From: Sphingomonas telluris
GTDB lineage: Bacteria > Pseudomonadota > Alphaproteobacteria > Sphingomonadales > Sphingomonadaceae
Direction: 5' to 3'
Assembly (NCBI RefSeq): GCF_022568775.1
Contig: NZ_JAKZHW010000001.1
Location: forward strand, 2,046,001 to 2,110,000
Length of the DNA: 64,000 bases
In this document: one piece after another, positions 52,909 to 61,676 of the stretch
How positions within the stretch are numbered: position 1 is the stretch's first letter
Layout of the letters: each line of letters begins with the position of its first letter
Translations under genes and position numbers: made by a program
The notes under the pieces: generated by a model
The model's database searches: none
What the model was told of the DNA's origin: nothing
Seen by the model: the letters and a program-made list of their open reading frames with translations, nothing else

Positions 52909-53286
52909 ATGCCGATCGATCCGACCCAACCCTATGACGACAATAATATCTTTGCCCGCATCCTTCGCGGAGAGCTGCCGTCAAAGACGGTTTACGAAGA
53001 CGACTCCGCGCTCGCCTTCCACGACATCAATCCGCTCGCACCGGTCCACATCCTGGTGATCCCGAAAGGGTCCTACGTGTCCTGGGACGATTTCTCGCAG
53101 AAGGCATCGGACGCGGAAATCGCGGGCTTCATCCGCGCCGTCGGCAAGGTCGCGCGCGAAGAGGGACTTGTCGCGCAGGGGTACCGGGTGCTCGCCAACA
53201 TCGGCATGCGCGGAGGCCAGGAGGTCCCGCACCTTCACGCGCACATCTTCGGAGGCGAGCCGCTCGGCCCGATGCTGGCGCGCTAG
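52909..53286 (+). CDS. HIT-family nucleotide hydrolase
   Basis: A 125-aa protein from ATG 52909 with GGAG 7 nt upstream. FARILRGELPSKTVYEDDSA, ALAFHDINPLAPVHILVIPK and the His triad HLHAHIF near the end define the HINT branch, which hydrolyses nucleoside phosphoramidates. Divergent from sspB by 49 bp. Confidence 0.95.
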   Translation: MPIDPTQPYDDNNIFARILRGELPSKTVYEDDSALAFHDINPLAPVHILVIPKGSYVSWDDFSQKASDAEIAGFIRAVGKVAREEGLVAQGYRVLANIGMRGGQEVPHLHAHIFGGEPLGPMLAR

Positions 53287-53356
53287 GGGGATTGCCCTCC
53301 TAGGCGGAGGCGCTAGGCTCCGCCCAAACACACACCGCCATCATAGGGGAGTCATA

Positions 53357-54931
53357 ATGGCGACTGCCGCACCAAAGGGTGTGCTCGGGCGCATGATGCT
53401 GCGCAAGAGCGTTGCCCAGGTACAGGAAGAAACGCGGACCAGCGAGCTCAAGAGGTCGCTCGGTCCATGGAACCTCGTGTTCCTCGGCATCGGCTGCATC
53501 ATCGGCGCCGGCATCTTCGTCCGCACGGGCAATGCCGCCGCGCTGCATGCAGGCCCGGCTGTCCTGATTTCCTACCTCATCGCCGGCGTCGTCTGCGCGT
53601 TCGCGGGCCTCTGCTACGCCGAGCTCGCCTCGACGCTGCCGGTCTCCGGCTCCGCCTATACCTATAGCTATACCACCATCGGTGAGTTCGCGGCGTGGGT
53701 GATGGGCGCCCTCCTGCTCCTCGAATATGGTCTCGCGGCATCGGTCGTGGCGGTGGGCTGGTCGGGCTACATGGTCAGCCTTCTCGGCGACATGGGCCTT
53801 CACATTCCGGTCGATTTGACGGGCCCAAGCGGCCATCCGATCATGGTCGACGGCGTCGCCACCGGCGGCACCTATCTCTTCAACCTTCCGGCGTTCCTGG
53901 TGTGCGGGGCGCTTGCTCTACTGCTCTGCATCGGCGTTTCGGAATCGGCGAAGTTCAACAACGTCATCGTCGCCATCAAGGTGACGGTGCTGGTCGCCTT
54001 CATCATTGTCGGCGGCTTCATCATCCTGAAGGACCTGCCCACCTACACGGTAAACTGGGACCCGTTCATCCCCGCGCCGACGGGTGAGAAGGGCGAGTTC
54101 GGCTGGAGCGGAATCCTTCGCGCCGCGTCGATCGTGTTCTTCGCTTACATCGGGTTCGAAGCCGTCTCGACCGCCGGCCAGGAAGCCAAGGATCCGGGCA
54201 AGGACATGCCGATCGGCATCATCGGCTCGCTGCTGGCCTGCACGGTGATCTACATCCTCGTCTCGATCGTCCTGACGATGGTCGTAAACTACAAGATGCT
54301 GAACGTGCCGGATCCGGTCGCGGTAGCCGTCGATGCCTTCGGTCCGCAGTGGGCATGGTTCGCCAAGACCATCAAGGTCGGCGCGATCATCGGCCTCACC
54401 TCGGTCATCCTCGTGCTGATGTACGGCCAGACCCGCATCTTCTACACGATGGCCCGCGACGGCCTCCTTCCGAAGCCGTTCGCCAAGGTCCACCCGAAGT
54501 TCCGCACGCCCTACATCAACACGATGCTGGTCGGCGTGATCGTCGCATGCGCGGCCGGCTTCTTCGACATCAACACGCTGGGCGACATGACCTCGGTCGG
54601 AACGCTCGCAGCTTTCGGCATCGTCTGCCTGACGGTGATCTGGCTGCGCCGTACCCATCCGGACATTCCGCGCGGCTACCGCGTGCCGCTGTATCCGGTG
54701 CTTCCGGCGCTCGGCATCCTCAGCTGCTTCGCGCTGATCTTCACGGTGGAGACACGCGTGTTGATCTTCTTCGCCTGGTACACGGGCGCGATGATCATTC
54801 TCTATTTCGTCTACGGCATGCGTAATTCCGAGCTGGCGAAGGGCCGCTTCGAAGCTGGCGAAGGCAAGTTCCCGCTGTTCCCGGAGGATGCTCCTCGGGA
54901 CGAAAGCGGACAGCCTACCGTTCGCCCGTAA
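53357..54931 (+). CDS. APC-family amino-acid permease (CAT-like)
   Basis: A 524-aa transporter. GGGGAG precedes ATG 53357. Twelve or more helices; the APC fingerprint GPWNLVFLGIGCIIGAGIFV lies in helix 1, and FFAYIGFEAVSTAGQEAKDP in helix 6. The N-terminal SELKRSLG and the overall length suit the cationic amino-acid transporter (CAT/YfnA) group. Substrate not determinable. A strong hairpin terminator follows. Confidence 0.92.
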   Translation: MATAAPKGVLGRMMLRKSVAQVQEETRTSELKRSLGPWNLVFLGIGCIIGAGIFVRTGNAAALHAGPAVLISYLIAGVVCAFAGLCYAELASTLPVSGSAYTYSYTTIGEFAAWVMGALLLLEYGLAASVVAVGWSGYMVSLLGDMGLHIPVDLTGPSGHPIMVDGVATGGTYLFNLPAFLVCGALALLLCIGVSESAKFNNVIVAIKVTVLVAFIIVGGFIILKDLPTYTVNWDPFIPAPTGEKGEFGWSGILRAASIVFFAYIGFEAVSTAGQEAKDPGKDMPIGIIGSLLACTVIYILVSIVLTMVVNYKMLNVPDPVAVAVDAFGPQWAWFAKTIKVGAIIGLTSVILVLMYGQTRIFYTMARDGLLPKPFAKVHPKFRTPYINTMLVGVIVACAAGFFDINTLGDMTSVGTLAAFGIVCLTVIWLRRTHPDIPRGYRVPLYPVLPALGILSCFALIFTVETRVLIFFAWYTGAMIILYFVYGMRNSELAKGRFEAGEGKFPLFPEDAPRDESGQPTVRP

Positions 54932-54953
54932 GGGCGACGGGGGTCGTGAGTTG

Positions 54954-54983
54954 AGGGCGGTCCTTCGGGGCCGCCCTTTTCTT
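54954..54983 (+). terminator. Rho-independent terminator of the permease gene
   Basis: Arms AGGGCGG (54954-54960) and CCGCCCT (54971-54977) followed by TTTCTT. It lies between the convergent permease and adenosine kinase genes; the kinase stop is inside its tail. Confidence 0.8.
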
Positions 54984-55977
54984 ATGCGAGAACCGCGCCT
55001 GCGAGCGCCTTGAGGTCCGCTTCTGGACGGGCTCCGTAGTGCTGGATGACCTCGGCGGCGGCGATGGCGCCGAGCGTCAGCGACTGTTCGAGGCTGAGGC
55101 CCTTGGCCTGCCCGGTCAGGAAGCCGGCTGCGAACAGATCGCCGGCTCCGGTCGTATCGACCAGCTTGTCGATCGGCTGCGCAGGCACATGTGCCCTGTC
55201 GCCGCGCTGGGTGGCGACGGCGCCATGCTCGCTGCGCGTGACGACGAGGGTTTCGACCTTGTCCTTGATCGCGCCGATCGCGGTGTCGAGGTGCGGGACC
55301 CCCCCCATGGCGAGGATCTCCGCCTCGTTCGCAAAGAGGATGTCGATGTGTCCGCCGTCGATCAGCTGGGTGAAGCCGTCGCGGTGGCGGTCTACGCAGA
55401 AGGTATCCGACAAGGTGAAGGCGACCTTGCGCCCCGCTGCGTGGGCGACCTCGATTGCGCGGACCATCGCGTTCCGCGGAACCTCTGGGTCCCAGAGATA
55501 TCCTTCGAGGTAGAGGATCGCCGCGGAGGCAATCTGCTGCTCGTCGAGCGCCGTTGGCGGCAGGTGCTGCGCAGCGCCGAGGAAGGTGTTCATCGTACGG
55601 TGGCCGTCGGGTGTCACCAGCACCATCGAGCGCGCCGTAGGAACGCCGAAGTTTGCTTCCGGCGTCGTGAACTCGACGCCTGCCGCCGTCAGGTCGTGGC
55701 GATAGAACTGGCCGAGCTGGTCGGGCGCGACCTGTCCGATGAAGCCAGCGCGAGCGCCAAATGCCGCGATGCCGGCGGCCGTGTTCGCAGCCGATCCGCC
55801 GCTGATCTCGCGCGCCCGACCCATGTGCGAATAGAGCCGCTCGGCCTCTTCGGCGTCGATCAGCCGCATCGATCCCTTGGTCAGCCCCTCCTTTTCCAGG
55901 AAGGCGTCGGTCGTGTCGGAAATCACGTCGACGATGGCATTGCCGATGCAGAGCACGTCGAGGCGGCGTTCGGTCAT
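54982..55977 (-). CDS. Adenosine kinase (PfkB family)
   Basis: A 331-aa kinase from ATG 55977. VLCIGNAIVDVISDTTDAFL opens the fold; ISGGSAANTAAGIAAFGARA is the sugar-binding motif and LVDTTGAGDLFAAGFLTG the catalytic Asp motif with anion hole. This variant is the one usually annotated adenosine kinase in alphaproteobacteria; another sugar substrate is not excluded. Confidence 0.88.
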   Translation of the reverse strand: MTERRLDVLCIGNAIVDVISDTTDAFLEKEGLTKGSMRLIDAEEAERLYSHMGRAREISGGSAANTAAGIAAFGARAGFIGQVAPDQLGQFYRHDLTAAGVEFTTPEANFGVPTARSMVLVTPDGHRTMNTFLGAAQHLPPTALDEQQIASAAILYLEGYLWDPEVPRNAMVRAIEVAHAAGRKVAFTLSDTFCVDRHRDGFTQLIDGGHIDILFANEAEILAMGGVPHLDTAIGAIKDKVETLVVTRSEHGAVATQRGDRAHVPAQPIDKLVDTTGAGDLFAAGFLTGQAKGLSLEQSLTLGAIAAAEVIQHYGARPEADLKALAGAVLA

Positions 55978-56074
55978 TCTGAGATCCAAATCTGTCGGAG
56001 AAAGCGCGCGCCTAGCCGCGCGAAGGGCCAGCGGCAAGCTTGCCTCGCACGCTCGCCGCGGTCATGAAACGGCC

Positions 56075-56425
56075 ATGCGCCGCATTCTTCCATTCGCCGC
56101 CGCTATGCTGCTTGCCGGCTGCGCCACTGCTCCCGAGCCCACCCCCGAGCCTCAGGCCCCTCCGCCGAAACCAGAGGTGAAGACCGATATCATGGGGCTC
56201 ACTTCCGGCGAGCTCATCCAGCGTTTCGGTCAGCCGGCGCTGCAGGTGCGCGAAGGCCAGAGCCTCAAGCTGCAATTTCGCGGTCGGACCTGCATCCTGG
56301 ACGCCTATCTCTATCCGCCCGTCGGAAGCGTTGGCGTCGAGAAGGTCCTGTCCGTCGATACGCGCCTTTCGAACGGGAGCGACACGCCTCAGGCGGCGTG
56401 CATTGCCTCGCTGACTCGCGGGTGA
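56075..56425 (+). CDS. Small lipoprotein, unknown function
   Basis: A 116-aa lipoprotein with lipobox LAGC (C16), a Pro/Glu linker, then IMGLTSGELIQRFGQPALQV, an SmpA/OmlA-like beta-alpha opening, and RTCILDAYLYPP. The two remaining Cys may pair. The last 37 nt overlap the convergent queG gene. Confidence 0.8.
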   Translation: MRRILPFAAAMLLAGCATAPEPTPEPQAPPPKPEVKTDIMGLTSGELIQRFGQPALQVREGQSLKLQFRGRTCILDAYLYPPVGSVGVEKVLSVDTRLSNGSDTPQAACIASLTRG

Positions 56426-57486
56426 AGCCGCTCCATCGCCCAGGCGGCGGCCTCGGCGATGACCGGGTCGGCGTCGCCGAGATGATTGGCAACCGACGGC
56501 GCTAAGGCCGCGTCCCGGCTGTTCCCCGCGGAGATGAGGCAATTGCGGATCAACCGGTTGCGGCCGATCCGCTTGATTGGCGATCCCGCGAACATTTCGC
56601 GGAACGCCGCGTCATCGAGCTTCAGCAGATCGGCCAGGCTGGGTGCGACCAGCTCCGCCCTCGGGACGAAGGCGCGATTCGCGGCGGCTGCTTCAGCGAA
56701 CCGATTCCACGGACAGACTGCGAGGCAGTCGTCGCAGCCGTAGATGCGGTTGCCCAGCGCTTCACGGAATTCGAGCGGGATCGGCCCGTCATGCTCGATC
56801 GTCAGGTAGGAGATGCAGCGCCGGGCATCGATGCGATGCTCCGGCCCGATGGCTTGCGTGGGGCAGGCATCGAGGCAGCGGGTGCAGCTTCCGCAATGCA
56901 CGCCCTGCTCCGCCGGGGCGTCGGGCTCCAGCTCCAGCTCGGTCAGGATCACCCCGAGGAACAGCCAGCTTCCGTGCTCGCGGCTGACGACGTTCGTGTG
57001 CTTGCCCTGCCACCCGATGCCCGCCGCCTGCGCCAGCGGCTTCTCCATCACCGGCGCCGTGTCGACGAAGACCTTCAGCTCGCTCGGAGCGGCATCGACG
57101 ATGAAGCGCGCGAGCGCCTTCAGCGCATTCTTGACCGTCTTGTGATAGTCGCCGCCCTGCGCATAGACCGAAATCCGGGCTCGATCCGCCTGATCAGCAA
57201 GCGCCAACGGGTTCCTCGCAGGCGCGTAGCTCATGCCCAGCGCGATCGCCGACTTCGCTTCGGGCCACAGCGCTTGGGGCGAGACGCGATGGTGCGCCCG
57301 CTCCTCCATCCAGCCCATGGTTCCGTGATGGCCGGCCTCCAGCCAGCGCCTCAGGTCGATGCCCGCGACGTCCGCCCCATCGGCACGCGCAAAACCGCAG
57401 GCAACGAAGCCGAGGCGTTCGGCTTCGGCGCGTATTGCGTCCTTGAGGGTTTGGCCCCTATCCACAGGCGGCGCCATACACTGCAT
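56389..57486 (-). CDS. queG: Epoxyqueuosine reductase
   Basis: A 365-aa enzyme for the last step of queuosine tRNA modification. It needs cobalamin and two 4Fe-4S clusters, seen as CGSCTRCLDACP and CDDCLAVCPWN. ERAHHRVSPQALWPEAKSAI and the cobalamin-domain segment GWQGKHTNVVSREHGSW are typical. A C-terminal HEAT-like part (DPVIAEAAAWAMERL) follows. ATG 57486 or 57477 are both possible. Confidence 0.96.
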   Translation of the reverse strand: MQCMAPPVDRGQTLKDAIRAEAERLGFVACGFARADGADVAGIDLRRWLEAGHHGTMGWMEERAHHRVSPQALWPEAKSAIALGMSYAPARNPLALADQADRARISVYAQGGDYHKTVKNALKALARFIVDAAPSELKVFVDTAPVMEKPLAQAAGIGWQGKHTNVVSREHGSWLFLGVILTELELEPDAPAEQGVHCGSCTRCLDACPTQAIGPEHRIDARRCISYLTIEHDGPIPLEFREALGNRIYGCDDCLAVCPWNRFAEAAAANRAFVPRAELVAPSLADLLKLDDAAFREMFAGSPIKRIGRNRLIRNCLISAGNSRDAALAPSVANHLGDADPVIAEAAAWAMERLHPRVSEAMHAA

Positions 57487-57512
57487 ATTGTGGCTTTCTG
57501 TAGGGAATTCCG

Positions 57513-58481
57513 GTGCTTCGACAGGTTTCGGCCAAAATCTGGTCTGGCGATCTCGCCGTCGAAGCCCGTCACCTCGTCAAGGATTTCGCCGAGAAACGCG
57601 CGGTCGACGGGGTCAGCCTGGAAGTGCCGACCGGAACCATCTTCGGACTCCTCGGACCGAACGGCGCGGGCAAGACGACCACGCTCCGGATGCTGCTGGG
57701 AATCATCGAACCGTCGGAGGGCGAGCGCTGCGTTCTCGGCCACACACGGCCGATCGAGGCTGCTCATCAGATCGGCTATCTGCCGGAGGAGCGCGGCCTT
57801 TATCCGTCGATGCACGCGCGGGAGGCGATCGCCTTCCTCGGCGCGCTGCGGGGCATGCGCTTGTCCGATGCGCGGCGGCGCGCCGACGAACTGCTCAATG
57901 AAAATGGTCTTTCGGACTGGGCGCGGAAGCCGATCCGCACCTTGTCGAAGGGCATGGCGCAGACCGTGCAGGTGCTCGGCACCCTCATCCACGAGCCACA
58001 GCTCATCGTTCTCGACGAGCCCTTCTCGGGTCTCGACCCGATGAACCAGGGCAAGCTTGAACGGATCATCCGCGACCGTGCCGAGAACGGCACGACCATC
58101 ATCTTTTCGACCCACGTCATCGCTCACGCCGAGCGGCTGTGCGAGCGAATCGCCATCATCGCCGCCGGCAAGGTCGCCTTCGAGGGCCGGGTGGACGAGG
58201 CGAGAGCCCGGCTCCGTCCGATCGTCCGCCTGCGCACGCGAGCGAGCGAGGGCGCATGGCGCTCCTCCTTTCCCGAAACTGCGCGCTGCGATCGCGGCGA
58301 ATGGGTCTTCGAACTTCCCGAGTCCGGGCCCGAGCCCCTCCTGAAAGCGCTGATCGACGGCAACGCGGGTATCGAAACGCTGGCGATCGAGCGGCCAGGA
58401 CTGCACGAGGCCTTTGTCGCCATCGCGGGCGATGCGACCGCCCGGGCGATGGATGAGCCGCCACCGGAGGTCGCGCCATGA
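57513..58481 (+). CDS. ABC transporter ATP-binding protein (NatA-like)
   Basis: A 322-aa ATPase. Walker A LGPNGAGKTTTLRMLLG, signature LSKGMAQTVQ (degenerate LSGGQ), Walker B LIVLDEPFSGLDP and H-loop STHVIAHAE are present. GTG 57513 has GGGA upstream. The C-terminal 90 residues are the DUF4162-type extension found in NatA-like exporters. Overlaps the permease gene by 4 nt. Confidence 0.93.
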   Translation: MLRQVSAKIWSGDLAVEARHLVKDFAEKRAVDGVSLEVPTGTIFGLLGPNGAGKTTTLRMLLGIIEPSEGERCVLGHTRPIEAAHQIGYLPEERGLYPSMHAREAIAFLGALRGMRLSDARRRADELLNENGLSDWARKPIRTLSKGMAQTVQVLGTLIHEPQLIVLDEPFSGLDPMNQGKLERIIRDRAENGTTIIFSTHVIAHAERLCERIAIIAAGKVAFEGRVDEARARLRPIVRLRTRASEGAWRSSFPETARCDRGEWVFELPESGPEPLLKALIDGNAGIETLAIERPGLHEAFVAIAGDATARAMDEPPPEVAP

Positions 58482-59680
58482 GAGAGCTTCTTCGCGCCGC
58501 CTTCGTGATCGCCCGCCGCGACTTCACGGCGACGGTCCTGTCGCGCGCCTTCCTGCTGTTCCTGCTCGGACCCTTCTTTCCCGTCCTGATGATCCTTGTC
58601 TTCGGCGCGGCGACCGCGCCGATGGGCGACGTCAACGAGAAGCCGACCGTTGCAGTCATCTCGTCGGCTGCGGAGTTCGAGGCGCTGGAGCAGGCGCGGC
58701 AACGGCTGGATGAGGCAATCAGTCCGGCGACCCTGGTCAACATCGCGCACGTCGAGCCGACCGGCGACCCGCAGCAGGCGGCAAACGTGTTGCAGGCGAG
58801 GAAGCCAGGCTATGTCGCTGTCCTTGTCGGCGGTCTCGATGACCCGCGGCTTGTCGGCAGCGTCGGAGCCGCCAGCGGGACCGCGAGGCAAATGCGCGTC
58901 TTCATCGCCGAGGCCCGGCGGCACAGGGAATCGAACGGACCGGTGAACCTCCCTGTGCTCCGGACGGAGCAAGCGCCAGCCGTTCCGGCGGGAGCGCAGG
59001 CCATGACCGCGAGAGGCGGCCAGTCGTTGCTGTTCCTGCTGACGCTGCTGCTCGCGGGCATGCTGCTGTCCCAGCTGATCGAAGAGAAATCGAACAAGGT
59101 CATCGAGGTGCTCGCGGCCGCCGTGCCCGTCGACTCGATCTTCCTCGGCAAGCTGCTGGCGATGCTCACGGCATCGCTCGTCGGCATCGCTGTCTGGACA
59201 TCGGTCGGCGCAGCGGTGATCGCCGCAGTTTCCAGCCATGGGCTGCAGAACCTGCCGGTGCCAGCGGTGGGATGGCCCGCGTTCATCCTGCTTGGCCTCG
59301 TCTATTTCGCCATGAGCTACCTTCTGCTTGGCGCCATCTTCCTTGGCATCGGCGCGCACGCGTCGAGCGCCCGTGAGGTCCAGACCTTGTCGATGCCCGT
59401 GACCATGGCTCAGGTCGTCATCTTCGCTTTGGCGTCGGTGGCGGTGGGCCAGCCGGACAGCACGAAGGCGATGGCGGCCGCGGCGTTCCCGCTGTCCTCG
59501 CCCTACGTGATGATCGCGCGAGCCGCCGAAGTGCCGGGGCTTTGGCCGCACCTTGTGGCAGTCGCTTGGCAATTGCTCTGGGTTGCCCTGTTCCTGCGGG
59601 TTGCCTCGGGCGTCTTCCGCAAGAGCGTGCTCAAGTCCGGCCGCGTGAAGGTAAAGCCGCGCAAGCCCGCGAGGGCCTAG
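58478..59680 (+). CDS. ABC-2 type permease (NatB-like)
   Basis: A 400-aa membrane protein. One N-terminal helix (FLLFLLGPFFPVLMILVF) is followed by a large extracytoplasmic domain (about 50-175), then five or six helices (LLFLLTLLLAGMLLSQLIEE onward). EKSNKVIEVLAAAVP is the conserved NatB cytoplasmic motif. With the ATPase it forms an exporter; the substrate, Na+ or something else, is unknown. Confidence 0.9.
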   Translation: MRELLRAAFVIARRDFTATVLSRAFLLFLLGPFFPVLMILVFGAATAPMGDVNEKPTVAVISSAAEFEALEQARQRLDEAISPATLVNIAHVEPTGDPQQAANVLQARKPGYVAVLVGGLDDPRLVGSVGAASGTARQMRVFIAEARRHRESNGPVNLPVLRTEQAPAVPAGAQAMTARGGQSLLFLLTLLLAGMLLSQLIEEKSNKVIEVLAAAVPVDSIFLGKLLAMLTASLVGIAVWTSVGAAVIAAVSSHGLQNLPVPAVGWPAFILLGLVYFAMSYLLLGAIFLGIGAHASSAREVQTLSMPVTMAQVVIFALASVAVGQPDSTKAMAAAAFPLSSPYVMIARAAEVPGLWPHLVAVAWQLLWVALFLRVASGVFRKSVLKSGRVKVKPRKPARA

Positions 59681-59688
59681 GCGAATCC

Positions 59689-60207
59689 TCAATTCGCCGG
59701 GTCGGTCGACCTGTCGAGCATGACCGGCGCGGAGAAGGCGAGTCCGACGAGGCCGTCCTCAGCCCACTTCACGACTGCCGGCACGAGAATGCCGCCCTCG
59801 AAGCGGACGAAGACGTCCGCGCCCGGACCCAGATCCGGAACGCCGCCGCCCATCGCGCCGCCCTCCGAGATGTTGTGCAGCGCGAAGCTGGTTGGAGAAC
59901 CGTCGATCAGGAGTTGCAGGTTGCGGCCCTTGGCCGGCATCCGCTCGTGGCGGCGTTGATTGGCCGTGCCGGCGGGACGCCTGCCGACGCTCACACCCCC
60001 GGAATCGTCGTGGCGCGCTTCGGCAAGTGGAACTGCCGTTCCGCAGAAGCCGCACTCGGCGCTGACGCGACCGACGAACCATTGCGACCGCCCGCAGCCG
60101 GGGCAATGGTTGGACGCGTTCGCTCGATAGACGATGTGATGGCCACGATTAGCCAGGGTCGCCGAAAACGGGACCGAAGCCCGTTCGAAGACCATTACCT
60201 GTGCCAT
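59689..60207 (-). CDS. Zinc-ribbon and PilZ-domain protein
   Basis: A 172-aa protein from ATG 60207. N-terminal four-Cys zinc ribbon (CPGCG at about 35 and CGFCG at about 51), then a PilZ domain from about 80: RRHERMPAKGRNLQLLIDG (RxxxR type: RRHER) and ALHNISEGGAMGG (degenerate N-x-S-x-x-G). A c-di-GMP effector that also binds zinc is a reasonable reading. Its stop is 8 nt from the ABC permease stop. Confidence 0.8.
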   Translation of the reverse strand: MAQVMVFERASVPFSATLANRGHHIVYRANASNHCPGCGRSQWFVGRVSAECGFCGTAVPLAEARHDDSGGVSVGRRPAGTANQRRHERMPAKGRNLQLLIDGSPTSFALHNISEGGAMGGGVPDLGPGADVFVRFEGGILVPAVVKWAEDGLVGLAFSAPVMLDRSTDPAN

Positions 60208-60287
60208 CCTTCGTGCCCTCCCCAAGCGAGCGTCAAAGCTCAGTGTGTACGCTCAGGGAATTGCCGAGAGATTACCGCGAGGTGGAA

Positions 60288-61031
60288 TTAAGCGATTGCC
60301 TCGCGGGCCATTTCTTCGAGCTTCGTCATCAGCGCGCGATGCGGGAACGGCCCATGGCTGATGCGCGCAACACCCGCATCCGCCCATTCCTGCTTCGGCG
60401 GAGCGCCGGGGAACGCGATGAGGTTGAGCGGCAGAGGAACCTCGCGAACGACTCGCTCGATGTGACGGCTGTCGGCCATCCGAGGAACGAAGAAGCCGCT
60501 CGCGCCTGCGTCGGCGAAGGCCTTCCCGCGGCGGACCACCTCGTCGATCAGCGCGTCGTCGTAGGTCTGCGTCTTCAGGAAGGCGTCGGTGCGGGCATTG
60601 ATGAAGAAGGCGTCGCCCACGGCGCTGCGGATCGCCTGGATGCGGCGCACCTGCAGGTCGAGCGGGTGAAGGCCCTCACCGCCGATTACCTGGTCCTCGA
60701 AGTTGCAGCCGATCGCGCCGGTCGCCGCCAGGCGAACGACGTTTGCGGCTCCCTGATCGGGGTCGTCGGAATAGGCTCCCTCGAAGTCGACGGTCAGCGG
60801 TAAGTCAGTGGAGTCGGCAATGCGCTTCGCATTGGCGAAGACGAATTCGATGGGAACGCCTTGGCCGTCCGGCCAGCCAGCGGCATCCGCAACCGGGTGG
60901 CTGCCGGTCGCGAGAGCCTTGGCGCCCGCTTTCACGACCGCGGCAGCGCTTCCGACGTCCCAGATATTATAGAGAATCACGGGGTGGCCGGGCACGTGCA
61001 GCGCGGCGAACGTCTCGAATTTGGAAGCCAT
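60288..61031 (-). CDS. Isocitrate lyase/PEP mutase superfamily enzyme
   Basis: A 247-aa TIM-barrel protein from ATG 61031. LYNIWDVGSAAAVVKAGAKA, TVDFEGAYSDDP (Mg ligands), CNFEDQVIGG, INARTDAF and the absence of the lyase KKCGH motif place it among PEP-mutase-like, carboxyphosphonoenolpyruvate-type or oxaloacetate decarboxylase-like members. Exact reaction unknown. Confidence 0.85.
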   Translation of the reverse strand: MASKFETFAALHVPGHPVILYNIWDVGSAAAVVKAGAKALATGSHPVADAAGWPDGQGVPIEFVFANAKRIADSTDLPLTVDFEGAYSDDPDQGAANVVRLAATGAIGCNFEDQVIGGEGLHPLDLQVRRIQAIRSAVGDAFFINARTDAFLKTQTYDDALIDEVVRRGKAFADAGASGFFVPRMADSRHIERVVREVPLPLNLIAFPGAPPKQEWADAGVARISHGPFPHRALMTKLEEMAREAIA

Positions 61032-61115
61032 GGCCGGGCCCATACCAGCAATCCTGCGAGGTCGAAACAAAGCCGCTCTTTGAAGCGTTAGCGAGCGGAC
61101 AGACAGGGGAAAGTT

Positions 61116-61658
61116 ATGACACGCGTACATGTGGCAATTCCGCTGGCGGCGCTCGCGCTGCTCGCTGGCTGCAAAACCAACGACATGACCGATGGAGTAA
61201 AGAGCGCGGGAAGCGCTGTTGCGGACGGCGTGTCCGACGTCGCAAGCGCCGGAACCTCGCTCATCAACGTCAACCTCAGCAACGTCCTCAACGATCTGGC
61301 GCTCGACCTCAAGATCGACAAGGCCAACATCCCAATCAACGCGCAGATCCCGATCACTGTCGCCGCGAATGTGTGCGGCGTATCGATCAACATTCTATCG
61401 ATCGGCGCCGGCGGCGGTTCGAGCAAGGGCTGCACCGCGACCACGACGTCGCCCGAGCTGACCCAGGCCGTCCAGCAGCAGCTCGCCGCGAACGGTTCGG
61501 TCGGTGGTGGCGCTCAGACGACGACAGGCTCCAGCACGGGCACGACTACGGGCACTACGACCGGAACGACGACCAGCACGGGCACAACGACCGGCACCGG
61601 CACGACGACCGGTACGACGACGAGTCAGCCGGATCCCAACACCCAACCGCCCCAGTAA
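61116..61658 (+). CDS. Lipoprotein with Thr/Gly-rich C-terminal tail (tandem paralogue 1)
   Basis: A 180-aa lipoprotein, lipobox LAGC (C19). The conserved module (about 47-130) has LINVNLSNVLNDLALDLKID, IPINAQIPITVAANVCGVSI, CTATTTSPELTQAVQQQLA. A 45-residue tail follows, built from TGTTT-type repeats. Its neighbour at 61677 has the same module but a Ser/Gly/Thr tract in front of it. Two Cys in the module likely form a disulfide. Confidence 0.8.
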   Translation: MTRVHVAIPLAALALLAGCKTNDMTDGVKSAGSAVADGVSDVASAGTSLINVNLSNVLNDLALDLKIDKANIPINAQIPITVAANVCGVSINILSIGAGGGSSKGCTATTTSPELTQAVQQQLAANGSVGGGAQTTTGSSTGTTTGTTTGTTTSTGTTTGTGTTTGTTTSQPDPNTQPPQ

Positions 61659-61676
61659 TTTTCGGGAGGAATCAGA

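Noticed and set aside
58124..59692. 522-codon reverse frame over the ABC transporter genes
   Set aside because: Its product is dominated by Arg, His, Gln and Glu, as expected for an antisense frame of G+C-rich DNA; both forward genes have full motifs.
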